Notes under the pieces: model-generated
Seen by the model: only the letters and a program-made list of their open reading frames with translations
What the model was told of the DNA's origin: nothing
Databases searched by the model: none
In this document: positions 1 to 6,802 of the stretch, in pieces
Layout: each line of letters starts with the position of its first letter
Position numbering within the stretch: the stretch's first letter is position 1
Origin: CAYWXK01 sp964462515
GTDB taxonomy: Bacteria; Planctomycetota; Phycisphaerae; Sedimentisphaerales; Anaerobacaceae
Direction: 5' to 3'
Assembly (NCBI GenBank): GCA_964462515.1
Contig: CAYWXK010000093.1
Span: 1-7,026, forward strand
DNA length: 7,026 nucleotides
Made by a program: the position numbers and the translations under genes

Positions 1-18
1 TAGGTGCCGCGTTTTTAA

Positions 19-1356
19 AGCGCCGCCCGCCGCGATTTTGCTCCGCCGTTTACAGAGGTAATTCGCGACAGCGATATTGAGGAGGGCCGTCTTGTAGAAA
101 GTATAGTTGGCGCTAATCGGGTTCTATATCAAGTTGTAGATGGACTTACTAAAGAGGAAATCATCCACCAGAAGAACACATATGGGTACGCAAGGGCTCA
201 AGCTCAAAAAGTAGGTATTTGGGATGCGACAGCAAAAAAGTTTAAATATTGTGGTTGGATTCCTAAACTTAATGCGCTCGTTTTCTTAAAATCGACGGAT
301 GCTTTCGTTCCACAGGTAGAAGTCATCGGGCATTTCCCTTCGACTAATTTTACAGTGAATATAAAGAATATTCATGAGCTTGTAACTCACAACACAGCTA
401 TTCTCGGAATTCTCGGGGTTGGAAAGTCTATGCTTGGTATCGAGCTTGTCGAACGAATGATTACAGAAGGAATTAAGGTTATATGTCTGGATTTGACAAA
501 TCAGTATGCAAGAGAACTCTCATGCTTTTTTGATTCTACTGCTGAACAGAAAAACCTTGAATCAATTCAAGAAGCTGGAAATAGAGATCAGGATCAATGG
601 CAAGAAAATCCTCAAGAGGGAGGAAGTTTGCCAAATCTAACTAAAGCAATAAGAGATGATCTAGCCAATTTTGTTAAGCCAGATAATAAGATTCATTTGA
701 AAATATATAATCCTGCAAGACTATTCGCTACTAAGCAAGTAAATGAACCTCGCAGTTACCAAACAGGAGGGCAATGGCAAAGAGGTGCCGCACTGTGGAA
801 TATTACACCTGTTGAAATAACTCGTATTGTCTCTGAGGTGGCACTAGAAATTGCTCAATCCTTGGGTATGGACGAAAATGGCAAAGCACGTATTTGTCTT
901 GTCTATGAAGAAGCACATTCTTTGGTTCCAGAATGGAATTCTGTTGCCGTTGAAGGAGATAGAGAAGCAACAAACGGTACGTCTAGAGCAATCTTGCAAG
1001 GACGAAAATATGGCCTTGGTTGTCTGCTCATCACTCAGCGAACAGCAAACGTAACCAAGACTATTTTAAATCAATGTAATACAATTTTTGCAATGAGGTC
1101 CTTCGATGAAACGGGAAAAACTTTCCTCGCAGATTATATCGGTAAAGAGTACGCTGAAAAAATGCCCTTGCTTCGCGAACGCCATGCCATCTTTTTCGGC
1201 AAAGCCTCTTCCTGTGAAAACCCGGTTTTAATTAGATTGAATGATCGCGAAGAATTTCTTAAGGTATTTCGTGAGCTGCACCCACCGCCGGATTTGGAAA
1301 AAGAGCCTAAAATCAAGGAAGGAAGAGAAGGAAACTCCGTAACCGAGACATTATAA
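19..1356 (+). CDS. HerA/DUF87-family P-loop ATPase, 5' end disrupted or out of frame
   Basis: Predicted hexameric ATPase of the HerA/FtsK superfamily, a family that pumps DNA and occurs in DNA repair and in phage-defence operons. The Walker A motif GILGVGKS is at 409-432. The Walker B segment ICLVYEEAH is near 892-918, with Glu in the place usually held by Asp. A sensor-like ITQRT (about 1030-1044) and a conserved C-terminal stretch follow. A GTG at 355 would give 333 residues, but no Shine-Dalgarno precedes it. The same frame is open back to the stop at 16-18 and encodes about 112 residues that read like the HAS-barrel N-terminus of this family (VESIVGANRVLYQVVDG, 82-132). No ATG, GTG or TTG lies in frame between 19 and 354, so the true start is further left and probably separated by a frameshift. 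Frame 2 over 2-34 (RCRVFKAPPAA) could be the upstream continuation if one base is missing in the GC-rich run near 20-35. The base composition is more AT-rich than the genes to the right. The partner and substrate are unknown. Confidence 0.85.
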   Translation, partial: SAARRDFAPPFTEVIRDSDIEEGRLVESIVGANRVLYQVVDGLTKEEIIHQKNTYGYARAQAQKVGIWDATAKKFKYCGWIPKLNALVFLKSTDAFVPQVEVIGHFPSTNFTVNIKNIHELVTHNTAILGILGVGKSMLGIELVERMITEGIKVICLDLTNQYARELSCFFDSTAEQKNLESIQEAGNRDQDQWQENPQEGGSLPNLTKAIRDDLANFVKPDNKIHLKIYNPARLFATKQVNEPRSYQTGGQWQRGAALWNITPVEITRIVSEVALEIAQSLGMDENGKARICLVYEEAHSLVPEWNSVAVEGDREATNGTSRAILQGRKYGLGCLLITQRTANVTKTILNQCNTIFAMRSFDETGKTFLADYIGKEYAEKMPLLRERHAIFFGKASSCENPVLIRLNDREEFLKVFRELHPPPDLEKEPKIKEGREGNSVTETL

Positions 1357-1410
1357 TGCGCGGTCGGCTGAACCAATTATTCGAATGCAGCTTCTGATTA
1401 TTTGTGTGGA

Positions 1411-1422
1411 TGGATTAATCCA
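1411..1422. repeat. 12-bp perfect palindrome
   Basis: TGGATTAATCCA is its own reverse complement. It lies 55 bases after the ATPase stop and 142 bases before the tRNA fragment. It could be an operator or a recombination-accessory site, but nothing in the sequence decides which. Confidence 0.4.
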
Positions 1423-1430
1423 AGCCATCG

Positions 1431-1452
1431 ATTTGCAACACAATTTGCAACA
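1431..1452 (+). repeat. Two tandem copies of ATTTGCAACA
   Basis: Exact 10-base direct repeats at 1431-1440 and 1443-1452, a 12-base period, about 110 bases from the tRNA-derived attachment site. The placement would suit integrase arm-type sites. Only the repetition itself is directly visible. Confidence 0.5.
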
Positions 1453-1563
1453 GACATGCTCGTTTGAGCTACTATTACGCTTCGGTTGCGCTTCGGCCAG
1501 CATCATAAGTGTTTATTTGACAATCATTAATCATTTAACCACAAATACTTACAAACGTGCATT

Positions 1564-1610
1564 TTGGACTCATAATCCATTGGTCCAAGGTCCGAATCCT
1601 TGCGGGCCCA
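1564..1610 (+). other. 3' fragment of tRNA-Met/Ile2 (CAT): candidate attachment site (attL/attR)
   Basis: The 3' part of a tRNA is clear. The anticodon loop CTCATAA (1569-1575, anticodon CAT) is closed by four pairs, TGGA 1565-1568 with TCCA 1576-1579. The variable loop is 1581-1585. The T stem CAAGG (1586-1590) pairs perfectly with CCTTG (1598-1602) around loop TCCGAAT. The 3' acceptor strand CGGGCCC (1603-1609) is followed by discriminator A, and CCA is not encoded. A complete gene would need GGGCCCG and a D arm upstream. The bases before 1564 show neither, and the first anticodon-stem pair (1564/1580) is already broken. Tyrosine recombinases commonly integrate at tRNA anticodon loops and leave one intact gene and one 3' copy, so I read this as the residual copy. 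A decayed tRNA pseudogene is the alternative. Confidence 0.8.
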
Positions 1611-1627
1611 TTTTGGTAATAACTTGT

Positions 1628-1658
1628 CTGCCAAACACTTACGGTTGGCAGCTTTTTT
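1628..1658 (+). terminator. Rho-independent terminator after the tRNA fragment
   Basis: A 7-bp stem, CTGCCAA (1628-1634) with TTGGCAG (1645-1651), has a 10-base loop and is followed by C and six T. It sits 17 bases past the tRNA 3' end, as expected for a tRNA transcription unit. It was probably carried along with the tRNA 3' copy or is the original tRNA terminator. It would also stop read-through from the ATPase gene. Confidence 0.85.
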
Positions 1659-1725
1659 GTTACATGTCCCCAAATGGTTTTTTTTAGCCCAACTGCAGAA
1701 CTTGGGTTAGCACCGGCTACAGACT

Positions 1726-4365
1726 TCAGTCCGGCAGTGCAATCCGCAGGTCAAAGGGCTTATATTCGATAAAATCGAGAACTTGAACCTCACTTACCGT
1801 CAACGTGCGCTCAGGCATAATGTTGTATCGCACATAACGAGCTTTAACCGGATAGCGCGGAATCAGCTCGTATGTAAAACCGGTAGCAGTTTCATCGTCA
1901 GGCATTATATGATTGACCGGAATATCCTTCCAATGCAAATTCAGCTCAAAGAAACCCTGGCTTAAATACTCTTTTGCGTCCAAAGAAGTAAGCAACTCAA
2001 TCTTATCTTTGACTTCTCCTTTCATCGCATCCCACCAGGGCCAGCCTGCACTGAGGTGAATACGAAAAGCGCCGCAGGATTCGACTCCGCCAAGTTCAAC
2101 TGTTATCACCGGGTTATCTCCTTTATCCCAGCAAAGCCCGTAGGTCGGACCAATTCCTCCGGCATAAGGCGGTCCAATCATCCCATCGGTAAGTTTCTTT
2201 CCTTTCGGGTCGCCGGCGCCCCAATGGTCTTTCGAGGGCACAGAAACCGTGTAGCTCTTCCCCTCCGCTAAATTATTCCCATAGCTCACCCAGCGAGGGA
2301 CATATTTCCGGCTGATGATATCTTTCCCATCCGAATAACCATACTTAATGCCGGAAACAGCACCCTTGAGATTGACCCGCAGCCAATTCATCACGGGATG
2401 GTCTTCGCCGCCAACATTTATCGTGTATTTGTAAGGCACTTTTTCAACCAATTCTGTATGGCTGCGCTCAACGAGCGAATAATCCTTCTGAACCTCGCTC
2501 CAGTTGAAAGTAACCTCAACCGGCCTAAACTCTGCAACCTTCGGCTTATAATTGACTTCCATTCGAACGCTGTAGATACTGCACGCGTCCGTCCCCGCAG
2601 CCGAACTATTGAGCAGATACTTGAACAATACCGACCGAGTCTTTGCCGGAATATCCTTAACCTTCTCATAATGAATCACATCCCAGGGCGGCTCAATTTT
2701 ATCCAGAGAATAACTCTTCACCCACGTTTTCCCATCGTCGAACGAATGCAGTAAGTCGATGTGCGATTTTGGCGCCCGATTATAGAACCGACCGCCATAG
2801 TTGATTTGTGTAATATCCTCCGCCGCATCGACCTTAAACACCACATACGCATCTTCGCCGGCTTTAACCGCATGCATAACTCCCTGATAACCGACGTGCT
2901 TTGGCTCAGAGATTATGTTCTTCTCGTCCACGATATAAGGCTTGTAGCTCTCGCCCTGCAGGTCAGGCCAGATGACAATCGACTCCGTTTGCTCGCCTGT
3001 CCCGACATATACGGTATTTCTCCCAAGCAATAGTTTTGGCTGTGTCTTGCTGTTGAGCATAGTTATAGTTTCAAACTCTATGTGCTTCAGACACGCATCA
3101 GCCGGATTATCCTTGCCCATCAGCGACACCTTTACCAGCACTTCATAAGCACCGTTAACCTCCTTGGCTAACGCCAGATTTACAGCAGTATCACCAACCC
3201 CTTCGTTCTTCCACACCTCATTCCAGGTCAAACCGTTAGTGGTACTGATGGAGATACTGGCCAGGTCACTGCTGGTCTTCCGTTGGAGAGCAGCTTTTAT
3301 CACCAGATGGGTAATAACGTTGGCGCCTTCCACCTTGAAAATAATCTCACCGATTTCATCGGCCTTGCGGGGCACAACGCCTGCCGGTGTGACTACCTTA
3401 CAATTTGAAATAGTATGAGCAGCTTCCTGCAAAGAATCCTCCGTTAGATTGGGCTGGAATGAGCGAACACCATTACCACGAATTCGATACCTCGTATTGG
3501 TCTTTTCCGGGTCATCACCGTTGTTGGGCACGTAATATTCGGCAGATGTTCCCAGACTCTTATAGTAACGCGTATAAACCTCGTTCTCCCTGAGATTAAG
3601 GATATAACGATGGCCGCGGTCCCAGTTGTAGTAATAATAACGATACTTCAGACCGTTCGGATTAAAGCAGCGATATTCCTGCTCAAGGTCACGGGCGCAG
3701 TCCGCCCCTGTCAAAAAACCATTGCTGCTGTTGGCGTTGAGACAGTGATACCTCGCAATATGCCCTGCCTCTTTCCGTCCACCTGATGCCTCACAAGCAC
3801 CCTCTCTGCCGATATCCTCGACTCCGGCAATAGTCTTACCATCACATAGGGTATATATCGCCGACATACTGTTATCATACATATGCCACCGGCCGTCATA
3901 TTCCACCTCCGGCACGGTGTGCAGCGTAATATCCCAGAATTTCACGCGATGTCCCATCGCATCCCAGATAGAGCAGTTAACACCTGCGATGGTGCTGCAC
4001 ATCGTGTAGCCATAATCATTGAACTGCCGAATGGGGTCCGTGCACTCAACACCATGCATAACCATTGGACTGGTTTGCCGCCGGGCAATATGATTCCAAT
4101 AAAACACGGCCCAGCACTTTTCCTCTGGACTCTGCCCCCCGCCGTTTTGCTTCGCAAAAACGAAGCAGCGGGGGCTGGTTATGCTGCGGACCATACTGTC
4201 CATATCGTAGTAATCAGGCGAGGCATCGCTAATAACCTTGATATTGCACACCTCGGCCGACACCGGCAAGACAGCCAATCTGCCTATAGTGAAAAACAAA
4301 GTAAGGCCGAACAGGACTTTTGCCGTAAGGCATGGCCAAGCCCAGATTTTTATGCCGTTTTTCAT
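1726..4365 (-). CDS. Exported transglutaminase-like / Asp-box / discoidin-like protein (879 aa)
   Basis: Large secreted or cell-surface protein. The first 37 or so residues form a signal peptide: Lys-containing start, hydrophobic core VLFGLTLFFTIG, and a likely cleavage after VSA. Residues 115-170 match a transglutaminase-like core, with GYTMC (C123), GHRVKFW, LHTVPEVEYDGRWHMYD (H149, D164), so the Cys-His-Asp triad appears intact. About twelve cysteines in residues 40-322 suggest disulfides. Two Asp-box-like motifs, STTNGLTW (374-381) and SFDDGKTW (541-548), lie in beta-rich sandwich regions. Residues about 695-865 resemble a discoidin (F5/8 type C) domain ending in RYVRYNIMPERTLTVSEVQV, which often binds glycans. 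The start ATG is preceded by a purine-rich tract. The gene is divergent from the glycosidase-like gene, about 400 bases apart. A role on extracellular glycoprotein or polysaccharide is likely. The catalytic activity (protease, amidase or structural) is unknown. Confidence 0.9.
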   Translation of the reverse strand: MKNGIKIWAWPCLTAKVLFGLTLFFTIGRLAVLPVSAEVCNIKVISDASPDYYDMDSMVRSITSPRCFVFAKQNGGGQSPEEKCWAVFYWNHIARRQTSPMVMHGVECTDPIRQFNDYGYTMCSTIAGVNCSIWDAMGHRVKFWDITLHTVPEVEYDGRWHMYDNSMSAIYTLCDGKTIAGVEDIGREGACEASGGRKEAGHIARYHCLNANSSNGFLTGADCARDLEQEYRCFNPNGLKYRYYYYNWDRGHRYILNLRENEVYTRYYKSLGTSAEYYVPNNGDDPEKTNTRYRIRGNGVRSFQPNLTEDSLQEAAHTISNCKVVTPAGVVPRKADEIGEIIFKVEGANVITHLVIKAALQRKTSSDLASISISTTNGLTWNEVWKNEGVGDTAVNLALAKEVNGAYEVLVKVSLMGKDNPADACLKHIEFETITMLNSKTQPKLLLGRNTVYVGTGEQTESIVIWPDLQGESYKPYIVDEKNIISEPKHVGYQGVMHAVKAGEDAYVVFKVDAAEDITQINYGGRFYNRAPKSHIDLLHSFDDGKTWVKSYSLDKIEPPWDVIHYEKVKDIPAKTRSVLFKYLLNSSAAGTDACSIYSVRMEVNYKPKVAEFRPVEVTFNWSEVQKDYSLVERSHTELVEKVPYKYTINVGGEDHPVMNWLRVNLKGAVSGIKYGYSDGKDIISRKYVPRWVSYGNNLAEGKSYTVSVPSKDHWGAGDPKGKKLTDGMIGPPYAGGIGPTYGLCWDKGDNPVITVELGGVESCGAFRIHLSAGWPWWDAMKGEVKDKIELLTSLDAKEYLSQGFFELNLHWKDIPVNHIMPDDETATGFTYELIPRYPVKARYVRYNIMPERTLTVSEVQVLDFIEYKPFDLRIALPD

Positions 4366-4379
4366 ACTTCTTTTTCTTA

Positions 4380-4432
4380 CCGCAGAGAGTGCCGAGAACG
4401 CCGAGTTACTTTAATTTTTAATTTCTCTGCGG
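4380..4432. repeat. Inverted repeat CCGCAGAGA...TCTCTGCGG
   Basis: CCGCAGAGA (4380-4388) and TCTCTGCGG (4424-4432) are exact 9-base inverted repeats around an AT-rich centre. Degenerate copies flank them inside and outside (GCCGAGAACGCCGAG; CCTCTGCGAACTCCGCG). The motif lies 15 bases upstream of the minus-strand start, so it falls in that gene's 5' leader. It could fold in the leader RNA or be a dispersed repeat. Function unknown. Confidence 0.6.
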
Positions 4433-4647
4433 CCTCTGCGAACTCCGCGATTAATCCTTTTCAGTAGTCTTTAAATCCTCTCATCCATACCGGCCAGTCA
4501 CCTGGCCTGCAACCACCTGCTTTGTGCATAATGATACCATAACTTCCGGCTACGGTTCGCTTCGCCGAGACGAGTTTTACAAACAGAACCATCAGTTACA
4601 AGATAATCATACGGTTTTTGAAATTATGAATCAAGGTGAAGTCTGCC

Positions 4648-4688
4648 TTTGCCGTGCTACGGCGGCTCCGCCCTAACGAGCCGGCAAA
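4648..4688. repeat. Nested palindromic repeat (REP-like)
   Basis: An outer arm TTTGCCG (4648-4654) pairs with CGGCAAA (4682-4688). Inside are two overlapping small hairpins, GCCGT/ACGGC (4651-4663) and GGCGG/CCGCC (4661-4672). The 9-mer CTACGGCGG (4657-4665) recurs inside the downstream gene at 4834-4842, suggesting one dispersed repeat family. There is no T tract typical of a terminator. Confidence 0.6.
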
Positions 4689-4766
4689 AATCACTTTTGC
4701 ATTCAGAACTTTTTGGTAAGATAAAGGCCAGGAAGAAGGGGTCATATTCTCTACGAAGAAGTAGTT

Positions 4767-6782
4767 ATGAAAAATTCACAGAAAAAACTCGGTGTAAACC
4801 AAGTTAGAAAGATTGGGTGTGGCTTAAACCCGCCTACGGCGGGCAAATCAGCCTGGCTTGCTAAGCGGATTGCCTTTTTTTTGCTGGTGTGCCTTTGCTC
4901 CGCGCTGACGAGCGGTCTGGCGCAAGCTGAGCTGCTGACTCTTCCAGCAAAACAACGCCCAGGTTGGCTGCAGCATGATGGAATTGTAATGGCTGGAAGT
5001 TGGGAACCGCTGCTCTTTCGAGTTCGCCGTGACGGTTCCAATGGCTACACACCCACATCCCAACAGCAGGATGCTTATGTGCAGGAGCATACCTCTGAGA
5101 TGATTGCCAAATTGAAGGACTTGGGTGTTAATTTTGTGATGATGCACTGCTATAAGGGAGCGGGCTTGGCCGCAGAGCGCGAAAGTATGGACGACGCAGT
5201 CAAGTTCGCCAGACTCTGCCGCGACGCCGGTCTTCGCGTGGGCGTTTACAATTACAGCGGCGCTTTTCTTTGGGAGCCATTGTTCAAAGAAGTTCCCCAG
5301 GCCAGGGATTGGGTGCTGCTCGATGAGCTTGGCAAGCCACGAACGTATGGCAGCGCAACATACCGTTACTACTGGAACCGTAATCATCCTGATGCTCAAG
5401 CTTTTTACAGAAAACTCGTTTCTTTCGCCATCAATGAGATTGGTGCGGACCTTCTTCACTTCGATAACTACGTCGTTGGCCCTGGTCGCGACGTCAACTC
5501 TATCCAGAGATTCCGTCAATACCTGCTTGATACATTCGCGCCTGAGCAGCTTAAAGAAATAGGCATCGATGATGTGAATAAGGTGGAGCCGCCAATGGCC
5601 GGACCACCGGATAACCTGTTGCGACGAGCATGGCTTGACTTTTCCTGCCGGTCACTTGCAGACTCTTATTATGAGATGAGCCGCTATGCCCGGACGCTTC
5701 ATAACGACATTCTTGTTGAGTGCAACCCCGGTGGTCCTGAGAGCTGTATTAGACCGCCTGTGGACCATGGTCGGCTGCTCCCGGGCGGCGAGGCATTCTG
5801 GGACGAGGGTAGGCAGCCTGGCTACTATAACGGACAGCTCTACACCCGCATCCGCACATACAAGGTTGCAAGACGTATGGACAATATGGCGTTTGCTTAT
5901 ACTACTACCCCGCTTGAGATGGCTGAGTCAATGGCTTTTAATCGCGACTGTCTCGGATGTATATGTTGGTTTGAATATGCCAAAATTGTCGCCAAACCCG
6001 GCTCGGAAGACCCCGTTTCTGACGCGCTTTCCCCGTTTATTCGGTTCTTTCATATTCGCCGAGACCTATTTCGCCAGGCCGATATCGTCGCTGATGTAGC
6101 TGTTCTCCGCAGCTTCCCATCGCAGGTTTTTGCTGAGTTAAAGCACGCCAAGCTCACTTATGATGTCGAACAGGCTCTTATCGATAATCACGTCTGTTTC
6201 CAAATAATCTACAATCAGCACCTCGATGACCTGAAACGCTACCGTGTGCTTGTTCTTGCCGGCTGTGTTGCCCTTTCCGAACAGCATATCAAACAGATTG
6301 AACAATACGTCAGGTCCGGCGGCCGAATCTGTATCATCGGGCCGGTCGCTACTTATGATGAATGGATGCGTGCGCGTGTGAAACCTGCATTCGACCACTT
6401 GCCCCCGCTTCCCCAAGAGGGGAAAGCTGCGGAGGTAGTCCACATTACTCAGAACGGTGATATCCTGGGCGCGGTCCGCAAGGGCTGCGATAACGAGCTA
6501 ACTCTGTCAATCCAGTCAGATTCCGGGCTGTCTTCGGAGCTGACAGAACAGGCCGATAAGCGTTTGGTACATCTTGTCAATTATCGAAAAGATGATTTCA
6601 TAAAAAACATCGTGGTTACTCTGCGTTTGCCTGCGGGACGTCAAGCCGAGACAGTGGAACTCACAAGTCCGGAGCGACAAAACGATATCCAACTACGTTT
6701 TGAAACCCACCAAGACCGTGTCAAATTTATTGTCCCTCAGGTTAGTGTCTATGAAATCGCTGTCATAACCTTGTCCCCGTGA
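4767..6782 (+). CDS. Exported TIM-barrel glycosidase-like protein with trimerisation (GATase-like) domain (671 aa)
   Basis: Predicted secreted glycoside hydrolase-like protein. The ATG at 4767 follows a modest GAAGAAG ribosome site. The signal peptide has an unusually long n-region of about 33 residues, then RIAFFLLVCLCSALTSGLAQA, with a cut near residue 54. Residues about 65-430 read as a TIM barrel: LGVNFVMMHCYKG (119-131), AGLRVGVYNYSG (154-165), GADLLHFDNY (226-235, D233), ILVECNPGG (315-323, E318) and GGEAFWDEG (340-348). D233 with E318 or E342 are candidate catalytic residues. Residues about 440-530 match a beta-galactosidase trimerisation or glutamine-amidotransferase-like fold (RVLVLAGCVALSEQHIKQI, SGGRICIIGP). 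A beta-sandwich tail (about 595-670) contains LVHLVNYRKDD. The architecture recalls GH42-type and hypothetical glycosyl hydrolase (GHL6-like) families. The substrate is unknown. Palindromic repeats lie inside the coding sequence at 4829-4843 and 6401-6430. Confidence 0.88.
   Translation: MKNSQKKLGVNQVRKIGCGLNPPTAGKSAWLAKRIAFFLLVCLCSALTSGLAQAELLTLPAKQRPGWLQHDGIVMAGSWEPLLFRVRRDGSNGYTPTSQQQDAYVQEHTSEMIAKLKDLGVNFVMMHCYKGAGLAAERESMDDAVKFARLCRDAGLRVGVYNYSGAFLWEPLFKEVPQARDWVLLDELGKPRTYGSATYRYYWNRNHPDAQAFYRKLVSFAINEIGADLLHFDNYVVGPGRDVNSIQRFRQYLLDTFAPEQLKEIGIDDVNKVEPPMAGPPDNLLRRAWLDFSCRSLADSYYEMSRYARTLHNDILVECNPGGPESCIRPPVDHGRLLPGGEAFWDEGRQPGYYNGQLYTRIRTYKVARRMDNMAFAYTTTPLEMAESMAFNRDCLGCICWFEYAKIVAKPGSEDPVSDALSPFIRFFHIRRDLFRQADIVADVAVLRSFPSQVFAELKHAKLTYDVEQALIDNHVCFQIIYNQHLDDLKRYRVLVLAGCVALSEQHIKQIEQYVRSGGRICIIGPVATYDEWMRARVKPAFDHLPPLPQEGKAAEVVHITQNGDILGAVRKGCDNELTLSIQSDSGLSSELTEQADKRLVHLVNYRKDDFIKNIVVTLRLPAGRQAETVELTSPERQNDIQLRFETHQDRVKFIVPQVSVYEIAVITLSP
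4829..4843. repeat. Palindrome inside the coding sequence
   Basis: CCCGCCTACGGCGGG forms a 6-bp stem with a TAC loop. It encodes part of NPPTAGK at residues 21-27, in the long n-region before the hydrophobic signal core. It shares CTACGGCGG with the intergenic repeat at 4657-4665. This looks like a repeat tolerated because it fell in a permissive leader segment. Confidence 0.6.
6401..6430 (+). repeat. Palindromic repeat copy A, inside the gene
   Basis: A GC-rich 30-base unit with hairpin TTCCCC (6409-6414), loop AAGA, GGGGAA (6419-6424). It encodes LPPLPQEGKAA (residues 545-555), a Pro/Gly-rich linker between the GATase-like domain and the C-terminal sandwich. A near copy lies outside the gene at 6803-6840. 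Confidence 0.75.
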
Positions 6783-6791
6783 AAACGGGGA
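6774..6791 (+). repeat. 7-bp hairpin with GAAA loop spanning the stop codon
   Basis: TCCCCGT (6774-6780) pairs fully with ACGGGGA (6785-6791) around GAAA, a stable GNRA-type tetraloop. The stop TGA (6780-6782) lies at the stem-loop boundary. No T run follows, so it is not a standard terminator. It may stabilise the mRNA 3' end or be another dispersed repeat. Confidence 0.6.
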
Positions 6792-6802
6792 AATGAAATA
6801 AT

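Larger units (their letters stand above)
1357..1563. other. Element-end intergenic region with small repeats, no convincing gene
   Basis: About 200 bases between the ATPase stop and the truncated tRNA. It holds a perfect 12-base palindrome TGGATTAATCCA (1411-1422). The direct repeat ATTTGCAACA occurs at 1431-1440 and 1443-1452, and GCTTCGG at 1479-1485 and 1490-1496. The repeat units are spaced 12 and 11 bases apart, about one helical turn. The only plus-strand reading frame here runs through the tRNA fragment and its terminator, so I do not accept it as a gene. Small repeats beside an attachment site often serve integrase arm or excisionase binding, but that role is inferred. Confidence 0.5.
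4366..4766. other. Divergent intergenic region rich in palindromic repeats
   Basis: The 401 bases separate two divergent starts, so promoters for both genes should lie here. I see no convincing -35/-10 pair with normal spacing: TTGCAT near 4699 and TAAGAT near 4719 are too close together. The region holds the CCGCAGAGA inverted repeat (4380-4432), a GC-rich palindromic patch near 4546-4573 (GGCTACGGTTCGCTTCGCC) and a nested hairpin at 4648-4688. No reading frame here looks coding. Confidence 0.6.

Noticed and set aside
355..357. GTG as the true start of the ATPase
   Set aside because: No Shine-Dalgarno precedes it, and the 112 upstream codons in the same frame look like a conserved N-terminal domain.
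1385..1687. Plus-strand reading frame of 100 codons after the ATPase gene
   Set aside because: It runs through the tRNA fragment and the terminator hairpin and has no ribosome site or recognisable protein features.
1686..1708. Hairpin AGCCCAA/TTGGGTT as a terminator for the minus-strand gene
   Set aside because: For minus-strand transcription the hairpin is followed by A residues rather than U, and for the plus strand no T run follows it.
3883..4467. Plus-strand frame of 194 codons opposite the large minus-strand gene
   Set aside because: It is antisense to the signal peptide and transglutaminase-like region, which has strong protein features. The translation looks like a shadow frame.
4848..5519. 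Minus-strand frame of 223 codons opposite the glycosidase-like gene
   Set aside because: It lies entirely antisense to a well-supported signal peptide and TIM barrel and shows no domain of its own.
6627..6647. LPAGRQA peptide as a possible coding repeat
   Set aside because: It resembles peptides encoded by dispersed repeats, but the DNA here is not palindromic and the peptide fits the expected beta-sandwich strand.
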